Below are positions 56,316-64,000 of a DNA stretch of 64,000 bases, piece by piece. Each line of letters begins with the position of its first letter. The first letter of the stretch is position 1. The stretch covers positions 57,554,885 to 57,618,884 of the forward strand of contig CANTUZ010000002.1 in the NCBI GenBank assembly GCA_947846985.1. The letters are read 5' to 3'. Origin of the DNA: Fratercula arctica (taxonomy: Eukaryota; Chordata; Aves; Charadriiformes; Alcidae). The notes below the pieces were generated by a model, which did no database searches, had not been told where the DNA came from, and was given only the letters and a program-made list of their open reading frames with translations. The translations under genes were made by a program, and so were the position numbers.

Positions 56316-57246
56316 TCACACTGAGGACCTGGATGAAGGGATAGAGTGCACCCTCAGCAAGTTTGCTGAGGATACAGAAGTGGGAGGGGTGGCTGACACA
56401 CCAGAAGGCTGTGCCACCACACAGAGAGACCTGGACGGCCTGGAGAGTTGACTGGAGAGAAACCTTATGGAATTCAACAAGGGCAAGGGTAGGGTGCTGC
56501 ACCTGGGGAGGAATAGCCCCATGCACCAGGACAGGTTGGGGGCTGACCTGCTGGAGAGCAGCTCTGTGGAAAGAGACCTGGGAGTCCTGGTGGACAACAG
56601 GATGACCATGAGCCAGCAATGTGCCCTTGTGGCCAAGAAGGCCAATGGCATCCTGGGGTGCCTCAAGAAGAGCGTGGCCAGCAGGTCGAGGGAGGTCATC
56701 CTCCCCCTCTACTCTGCCCTGGTGAGGCCGCATCTGGACTACTGTGCCCAGTTCTGGGCTCCCCGGTTCCAGAAGGACAGGGAACTGCTGGAGAGGGTGC
56801 AGCAAAGGGCTACCCCGATGATGAGGGGACTGTAACACCTCTCTTGTGAAGAAAGGCTGCAGGAGTTGGGTCTTTTTAGTTTGGAAAAAAGAGGACTGAG
56901 GGGGGATCTTTTCAATGCTTATAAATACTTAAAGGGTGGGTGTCAGGAGGATGGGGCCGGGCTCTTTACAGTGGTGCCCAGCGACAGGACAGAGGTAACA
57001 GGCACAAACTTGAACATGGGAAGTTCCACTTCAACATGAGGAGGAACTTCTTTACTTTGAGACTGGCAGAGCACTGGAACAGGCTGCCCAGAGAGGTGGT
57101 GGAGTCTCCATCTCTGGAGGCATTCAAAACCCGCCTGGACGCATTCCTGTGCAACCTGCTCTAGGTGGCTCTGTTTTGGCAGGGGGGTTGGACTAGGTGA
57201 TCTCCAGAGGTCCCTTCCAACCCCTACCATTCTGTGTGATTCTGTG
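56316..57246 (+). mobile_element. CR1 LINE, 0.93-kb 5'-truncated copy with broken RT frame
   Basis: The plus strand carries the C-terminal third of the CR1 reverse-transcriptase ORF in order: [120 protein letters not shown] and a terminal CNLL. The frame is broken by a TGA at about 56449, a TAA at about 56833 and a frameshift near 56985, so the copy is dead. The 3' UTR (GGTTGGACTAGGTGATCTCC) and tail ATTCTGTGTGATTCTGTG are present. The tail directly abuts the right inverted-repeat arm, so the CR1 inserted at, or was joined to, the arm end. The 5' limit is approximate. Confidence 0.96.
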
Positions 57247-57247
57247 C

Positions 57248-57567
57248 GAATGATGCTTTTCTGCAATCTAAATTCCAAAGATCTGCCTGTGCACTTCACT
57301 CTCTCATAGATTTGCTGGCAGCAAAGCGTGAGGGGTGGAGCCTGAGAGATGTGCCAAGGGGGCTTTCACCCACCAGTAGCCTGCTGGCGTCCAGCTCCAC
57401 GCAGTCACGGCCAACAGATCCAGCCCTCCAGGTTGGTTCAGAGCCTTCCACAGGCTGGTGGAAGGCTCTGAACAGGAAGCTGGTGGTGTCAGTCCAGCCA
57501 CTTTCAAAATAAGTATATCTCCTAGGGAAGAAAATACTCACCCCTGGCATTAACTGAACTTCCATTT
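57248..57567 (-). repeat. Inverted repeat, right arm (320 bp)
   Basis: This is the reverse-complement partner of 49118-49440 (see there). It begins on the plus strand with GAATGATGCTTTTCTGC immediately after the CR1 tail, and ends with GAACTTCCATTT. The perfect 14-bp-stem hairpin is conserved at 57437-57472. Outside 57567 the two flanks are unrelated and no target-site duplication is evident. Confidence 0.9.
57437..57472. repeat. Perfect 14-bp-stem hairpin in right arm
   Basis: TTCAGAGCCTTCCA (57437-57450) pairs with TGGAAGGCTCTGAA (57459-57472) around the loop CAGGCTGG, the complement of the left-arm loop. Confidence 0.95.
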
Positions 57568-60500
57568 GCTACACTTTAATTCCCATTATAATGAACAGAA
57601 AGCAAAATCTCCTAGGCCAAGTATGAAATGGAGAATGTTCACCAGAACATGAACCGCCTGGAGTCACCCTTAATTCCCTTAAGGTGGCCTGCATCAATTC
57701 CACTAACCATGCAAGGTCTTGAGACTCAGTCCCTGAAACTGTTCCTAGCAACTCTGCTGCTTTCTGCCACCTTGATGAAAGCCCTTTGAGACACCCAGGC
57801 CATCTCCCCTGAGCTATGTTTCAATATCTCTGGTCACTTCACAAAGTCAGGCTTTGAGGTGGGAGTATGACTTAGCACTTAGAACAGATATATTCACTCT
57901 TCACCATCTCTTTTATGTCCCCATCAGGCAGTTATCTACTCATTTCAATAAAAAGCTTTTTTCCTAATGGACAAAATGAGGAAATCATTTCAAAAATACC
58001 TGGTATAGTAAAGAACGAAGCAGAAAACCTCTCCAACTCCCATTTTGCTTCATCATCTTTGTGTTTTGTGCCTTAGATTTAGAACCAGCTTGTGAGAATG
58101 CTTCTGGACATCTGTCATACATCTAGACATCTGTCATTATGTCTATCATAGACATAAAATTACATTCAAATATTACTGTGGACATGCAGAGGCAACTAAT
58201 CCGTCTTTAGGAAGCGGCAGATGTATGATTTTCCAGTGCAATGTTTATACAAGTCCTCTGAGCCACACGACTATATAACATAAGTCTCCTACTTCATGCA
58301 GAGCCCATGACAGACAGTGGAACTACAGAATGGCTATTCGGTTTTACCATTATTATTCAGTTTGTGTTATTAAAAGTAAACCTTTCCCCCTGCTGATTTA
58401 AGCACAGAATTATGAATCCTAACAGGCTTTTCTACAGTACTCATCACTCCATTGTGGGAATCCTCCAGCAGATCATGAACTTTCCTAAAATACTTGCAAT
58501 GTGCATGTTTATCTCCCAGTTCCACAGCTGAGAAATAGGAAGTTGTTGAAAATGTACAAGTAATCACAGAGATCCAGAGTTGTAAGCACTGAATATAAAG
58601 CACAGATCCCTTTCAATTCAAGTGCTTCTTTAAATGTGCTTTCTGTGCAATTGAGGGCTTTCTGCAGATGAGTCCTTAAAGGTACCTTTGGCAGAGGCAA
58701 GGAAAGAACCTTAGTTTTTGAGACAGATTCAGCTGCGTAGTCATGACACCAAATCTTTGTCTCCCTCAGGTTCCCACCAACTGTTGCAACAAATTAAACA
58801 AGTTTCATGCAGGCTGCAAACAACAAAATTATTATTCACTCCCTTCCCCTTCACATCACGCAGCAAATGAGGTCAATATTCCACAGCAAAAATAGACTCA
58901 TGTATTTAAGTGATAGCAAAGTAAAATTCTGACATCTAATAACTTTTGACTTTGCAAACGAATTAATGTTCTCTGAACACAGTTTTCTGTTTATATGCTC
59001 CTTACAAAATGAGCAAGCCAAAAATGCCAAAGCTTCCTTATGCAGCATCATACCAGCGACTATAAGAGCATGAAATGCCCCACAAGCCACTCTCACTTGA
59101 GCTACCCAAGGGAAAGAGCAGCAGTAAGGAATCACCTCCTGCTAGCGCTACAGGAGGATAAGAATGCAAGTTTCTCATCCTTTTCCAAAGATCAAAGGTA
59201 GGAGTTCCAGCTGCTGCCCTGGGTGCTAATCCAAGAATTCACAGACCTCCTACCTGGGGTCTCCCACCATCCAGTTCAGCTCTTCCACAAGGCTACCTCC
59301 AACCTGTCCCTGCTTCAGTCCTTTCTGAGAGGACATAAATTATTTTTCTGGGGGTGGAGGGCTTTTCTTTGCCAATCCATACCCTTTTTCTTTGACAGTT
59401 TTCCCAATTCTGATTTAAATTTCTCCTCCAAACCCTCAGCTAATTGTTCTCAGTTCACTTCCCTGGACCTCCAGCAGGTGAAATCAAAAGACATAACAGT
59501 GAATCTCCAACTTGAGAACAGAGTGAAGTTCAACTGACTCATGTTACTTACTTCTACCCACGTATCCATGAGCTAGTCTTTCAAAAGGAAAGCAACAGCA
59601 AGGGTAAAGCCTGGGACTTGGGCACCTTCTGGAGAGCCAAAGAGAGAATGAACTGGATATCAAAAAAACCACAGTCAAAACAGTTTCTAATAAACCTGAA
59701 AGGGTAAGGAGAGAAAGTCTCCACTGCTTTGGATAAATCAGATGCTTACAAATCAGATAGATAAGAATTACAAGTGCCCCAGGATATCACCTGAACATTT
59801 ATTTTTTTTAGTTATTAGTTACAAAATTCGTCTCCAGAAAGCCTCTAAAAATTGTTTCCTATATACAAGGCCTCTGATTCACATGCGTCTAGAGCAGCTG
59901 TTTGTAAAGGGCCACTATAGAAGCAGCATGTCTATGGTGCTGAAGGCAAATCAACACGAGTAAGAAAACAGTCTTGTCCTTAAACCTACCGTTTGCTCAT
60001 ATTTGCTGGATGGAGCGTGCAATTTGACAGTGCAGCTACAGCAACTTCATGTCTGGCTGCTGCCCCCTTTGGCAGATACAGTCTCTATCTCCTACCTGTG
60101 CCCTCCCACCATCTCGTTGGCACTGGCTGTCTGTTTAGTTCCCCAAGCAGTTTCAACAGAGGATCAGACAGTCTTGCACTAAAGCAGGGGTAGAAATATG
60201 CCTGCGATGGTGGGAAACAGGGGGAAGCAAGATTGTCCCTTTTGGGAGCACCTTCTTGTATCTGCACACAAACGTGCTATCAGACCAAACCCTGGTTTCC
60301 ATTACAGTGCCCGAGTGCTTGGGATCTATTTTGTGAAACTAAAAATGTAGGATTTTCTCAAACTGTATTTTATGGAGATTTAAAAAGGGGCTTTTAGAGC
60401 TTTACTAGAATGCAAACTGTTTAAAATCACAGAATCACAACTGTTTCAAACTGCTTAAACTCCCTCAAGAATTCCTACATCCAAACCTTCAGTTCCACCT

Positions 60501-61920
60501 CCTAAATAGTTACCAAGCTTAGCCTCTCTAGAGGTCAGCACAGTATCAGAAATAAGAACAAACAAACAAAAAAACCACCACAACCAAAAACCCAAAACCT
60601 GGTTTGACTGTTCTGTGTATGTGGTGGACTTCACTACGGAATTCTGGAACAACCTTATCGTTGTTAAACTTTCACAGAAAAACCCACATAGCTTTTTTTT
60701 AATGTAATATGAAAAAGATTGAAGGGTTGGTGTCATAATTCCCACTATGCGATACTGTAGAGGAAGTGATGTTTATAAAGCATTTGTTCATAGACATGAA
60801 TTGATAGTGTCTATACTGTCCCGTTTGCCCCACTTAAGTGTCCTTTTATGTTAAAATACTGGTGCCATCACACGTGTCAAGGAGTCAGATCCTGAAGCCC
60901 TTATTTCCCTTTGCTTTGTTCACATTCAGGGATATTTCCCAATGAATTTTTAAAGTTCCAGTAATTTTGTTTGAGCATAATTGCAGCAAATTATGTAACA
61001 AATTCCCTTCTACCCATGTTAGGAAAAGATTTGGTAAAACTAGAATAGTAGCCATGTTTTGTCACAAAAAGAACAGGTCTGAGTACAGACAAATGTCTTC
61101 CTGTAAAGCTCCAAGGAAAAAAAAAAAATAAAAAAATAAGTCTAAGAGTTTAGCCAATTAAAAATTTGCATAACAAACCTGATTTCATGGGGACTCCAGA
61201 TCTCCCACTGATGTCAGTGAAGCAGGCAAAGCTGCTAGGCTGGGACTCTCCAGAAGCCAACGCTCTGCACAATTTTTGCTTCGGCATTCATTTGTTCTAC
61301 AAATTTGTTGAAAGTGCCTGGTGTTTTATATCTCCCCTGGTACTTCTGAGGAAGAAAAAAAGGAATCTATAATTTTCTGGCACAGACAGGATTCACGGGA
61401 TTTTAAGCACGTTAAGTAATTGATGCTGTCCAAACAATGGTAGAAATTGGGGAAATACACAAACTACACTTCACCTCCAAGTGCAAGCTACAGCCAGCTA
61501 CGGTACTTAGTTCCTAATCAAGAGGTTGTTAAGAAATCATAACAGATGTAGCCAGGACTGCCAAGTTTGAACCTAAGTGTCAGGGCTGAGCCGTGACACA
61601 TTGACTCATCGTGTTACCTAAAGCATCATCCTTATAAACAGCTTTAGACTCTCTTTTACGTACATGTGGCCAAGTGTAACGGAGTGTCAGCAGAGCAAAT
61701 GCAAACAGCACGGTCTTCCATTAAAGCAATCAAATACCCAGATGCAAAATCCGGGACTCTAAGACCTCATGCGAATCTGAGAGTCCCTGGGGAATTTGGG
61801 TTAGATGAGAAATACGTATAAATATTATAATCTGTGACAGATATAATCTTGCTCCTGTATTTTCCACTTTATTTAAAAGGAAAGCTACCTATTTTGTTCA
61901 GCCCCACAGTCAGGAAGTTA
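57568..61920. other. Unique non-coding DNA, no gene seen
   Basis: No gene or confident transposon is recognised. A short A/C-rich run at 60558-60600 (AACAAACAAACAAAAAAACC and following) resembles in miniature the array at 53.85 kb. An A-rich run lies at 61.11-61.14 kb. Frames of up to 104 codons have no recognisable features. Confidence 0.5.
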
Positions 61921-62060
61921 CAAAGATAAAAGGATCTCTCAGCATGAGCAAACTGCAAAACGTATTTGAAAATAAATTCGTAATGACAATTGGCATTAAA
62001 GAATTTATTTTCAAATGCATTTTGCAGCCTGTTCATGCTGAGGGGTGCTTTTATCTTTTG
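61921..62060. repeat. ~140-bp palindrome (long hairpin)
   Basis: Two arms of about 70 bp meet at the self-complementary hexamer CAATTG (61987-61992) with no loop. The left arm runs from CAAAGATAAAAGG through CTCAGCATGAGCAAACTGCA to ATTTGAAAATAAATTCG; the right arm is its reverse complement with about 12 mismatches and a one-base gap (roughly 84 percent). Several mismatches are transitions that would remain G-U pairs if the plus strand were transcribed. It is either a palindromic MITE-type remnant or a conserved hairpin element; no flanking target duplication is obvious. Confidence 0.85.
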
Positions 62061-63570
62061 AACTGGATGCTGCTAGGCTGAGCAGAGACGAAGAGTTTCC
62101 TCTTAACTCTTTCAGAACCACACAAACGGCAGAATCCACCAGGATTTTTTTTATAAAGTACTTATACCTGCATTAGACAAACATTGCATTACAGGGGCTC
62201 AGTTTTTAGTCCCAAGAAAAGCAGCAGATAACCACAGCTCTCCTAGCTGATCATCTGACACCTACTTTTAAGTCAAAGAATATTTCTTCCTTAATATAGT
62301 CCCTTAATGCTTTTTCTCAACAGAAATCCCGATTGCTGTGCTAACAGTGCCTTTCTGGTTAGCCACAAATCACCGCATCTTTACCTATTAAGTAGCAGGC
62401 ACACTGTGCAGCGCCAGAATTTCCCATCAAGCTGGTGGGAGTCAGCATCTTGCGTTACAAATAGCTCCTTTGTTGACAAGGGAAAGGCAAGGTCGGCCTC
62501 CATTTATGGTATCCCTTCTGCTTTGCGTACCTCGATCTTCTTTACAACTCAGGTGCTTTTAAGGTCACAAGATAAAGTGAGATCTCCACTGAGCAGTGTA
62601 GTCCATCCTTCACACCTCTGCCTTCCTGCAGTCATTACTATCCTTTCCCTTCGGGCATTCACAATGAGCCAGGATGGGAAACAAATCCAGCAGAAACCAA
62701 CCTTTCTGCTTTGAATCCTTTTTCAGCAAGATAGTTCCCTGGCTTGTCCGACTGCATAGCCAGACAAATGTCACAGAGGGAAAAGTTAGAGGGTGGGAAC
62801 AAGAAGTCAGGCACAGGGACATGCTGGGGAGCTCCTCGCAGCATTGTGAATTTATGTTGGATTTAAAAAGTGATTGCGTAACCACAGACTGAAACACAGG
62901 TATAATAGAAGCTTCAATTATCAAATTCTAAGAGCCTAAAGAAAGTTGGGATGTGGAGGAACATACATTACCCAAAAGCATTAACCACCTAGAGGTCGTG
63001 CTGCGGTGCAAATCTGCCCGTTATTTCCATTCCTGGTCTCATACTGTTAAATAGGGAAACTGGATGTAACCAAAGGAGAACAAGAAGGGCCTAGAGAGAG
63101 ACAGACCCTTCTCAGTGTCACTGGAGTTTGGATCAGGATATAATGTAATCCTACCTCTGTGAAACTCCATCTCTGTGCACAGAATGAGGAGGAAGGGAAA
63201 TCACCTGAAGAAAGGACTTAGGTACTAAAAATTACAAAAGGAAGAAATTCCGAAATACTCGTTTTTGCCCAGCTTGCTCTGTCTTGGGGAGGGGGGAGAA
63301 GTTAGAAGAGGTATTTTGGATGACTGTATCCAGCCCCCAGTTATCCTCATCAGATCACATAATCTCTTTCATACATCTGTAATGTCTCATCCTAAAAAAA
63401 TTTGTTCTTTTGGTTTACTATTCCCCTCTGAAGGCTCTTGCCAAATTTTCCTCCTTTTCCCTTTTCCAGTCTAAACGTACATAAAGCTTTTTGCCCCTGT
63501 ATCAACACCTAAAACAGCTCTTCTTCAGCTGCGGCATTTACGCTTCTGACATGTTCACCTCCTGCCCTGT
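62061..63570. other. Unique non-coding DNA, no gene seen
   Basis: No gene is recognised. Plus-strand frame 62307-62714 (135 codons) and minus-strand frame 62924-62610 (104 codons) overlap and have no recognisable domain or splice context. Confidence 0.45.
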
Positions 63571-63650
63571 ATTTGTTAGGCTGAACAAGCCAACCTCTCC
63601 TAGTCCCTTCTCACAAGATGGACTCTTCAGCCCCATGATTTACGAGGACA
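63571..63650 (-). mobile_element. Possible ancient CR1-group fragment
   Basis: TTGTTAGGCTGAACAAGCCA followed by ACCTCTCCTAGTCCCTTCTC, ACAAGATG and TCAGCCCCATGATTTACG follow the order of the antisense CR1 landmark GGCTGAACAA...CCTTCTCACA...CCAG.CCC.TGAT. The fragment is short and diverged. The rest of the window to 64000 shows nothing recognisable. Confidence 0.4.
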
Positions 63651-64000
63651 ACCAGGAACTGAGGGATCTGGTTTAGGGAGGTTGTAAGTCAGCAGAAAGT
63701 TGTAAGTTTCTTCCAGGGAGCCAATAGGGTACAGGCTGGCAGGAAGACAGGCAGGCTGCCCAGTGTCTCTCCCTGGCTTCTATCAAACATTTTGACATGG
63801 TAATACAGCAATGTTGAATGTTCCAGTGCTGGCAAATCAATGTTTTTCAGCAGGAAAGTATTCCACCCAAAATACTCAACTGGCTCCACAAAAATTTAAT
63901 GTCTTTATCCCAAAGGCAAGTCAAATAAGGAGGAGTAAAATTTATGAGCTCTACAACCCATCTGTCTACTTATGGTAGGCAAATAGTAACACAGGCATTT

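Noticed and set aside
56467..57164. CR1-derived frames as a host gene
   Set aside because: Motifs are those of CR1 reverse transcriptase, broken by stops and a frameshift and ending in the CR1 3' tail.
49118..57567. Large DNA transposon with 320-bp terminal inverted repeats
   Set aside because: There is no transposase, integrase or polymerase between the arms, no target-site duplication outside them, and a CR1 tail abuts the right arm. The inverted-duplication or two-copy explanation needs fewer assumptions.
1..64000. tRNA, rRNA, snRNA or CRISPR features
   Set aside because: Reading both strands showed no cloverleaf with internal A/B boxes, no U6/5S-like sequence and no regularly spaced repeats of CRISPR type; a covariance-model scan would be needed to exclude diverged small RNAs.

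Overview
The window looks like ordinary bird (avian) nuclear DNA from a gene desert or a very long intron. The main evidence is four clear CR1 (chicken repeat 1) LINE copies, three of them with the avian 3' end, the block ending in direct repeats of ATTCTRTG. The other dispersed repeats are old, decayed amniote fossils, and I see no young SINE family. No complete protein-coding gene could be supported: the open frames are short, lack recognisable domains, or lie in repeats or stop-poor GC-rich or A/C-rich sequence. Species and chromosome cannot be read from the sequence.

Layout. 1-15 kb: AT-rich unique DNA with one CR1 3' end on the minus strand (4.89-5.29 kb) and simple repeats. 15.19-15.62 kb: a decayed minus-strand Ty3/gypsy reverse transcriptase/RNase H fossil. 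16.97-17.15 kb: the best exon-like segment, unrecognised. 17-31 kb: unique DNA with homopolymers, G-runs and an ancient CR1-group fragment (24.3-24.7 kb). 31.24-31.64 kb: a strong CpG island without an identifiable gene. 32-46 kb: unique DNA with a long TTTC microsatellite, MIR-like SINE fossils, a 27-bp perfect palindrome and a polypurine tract. 46.54-46.88 kb: a CR1 3' end on the plus strand.

The most unusual part is 49.1-57.6 kb. Two nearly identical arms of about 320 bp, each with a perfect 14-bp-stem hairpin, lie in opposite orientation about 7.8 kb apart. Between them is a patchwork: a promoter-like stretch with a 26-bp tandem repeat and a TATA-like box (52.3 kb), a CpG-containing GC-rich block with a diverged 173-bp duplication, a 1.76-kb A/C-rich array nearly devoid of G on the plus strand, a second GC-rich block, and a 0.9-kb CR1 whose tail abuts the right arm. 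No transposase or other enzyme is visible there, so the structure reads as a recent inverted duplication or two copies of an undescribed repeat.

57.6-64 kb is again unique DNA. It holds a ~140-bp palindrome (61.92-62.06 kb) that could fold into one long hairpin, and a small ancient CR1-like fossil near the end. No pathway or operon can be described; the window is best read as repeat archaeology plus a few candidate regulatory or structural elements.
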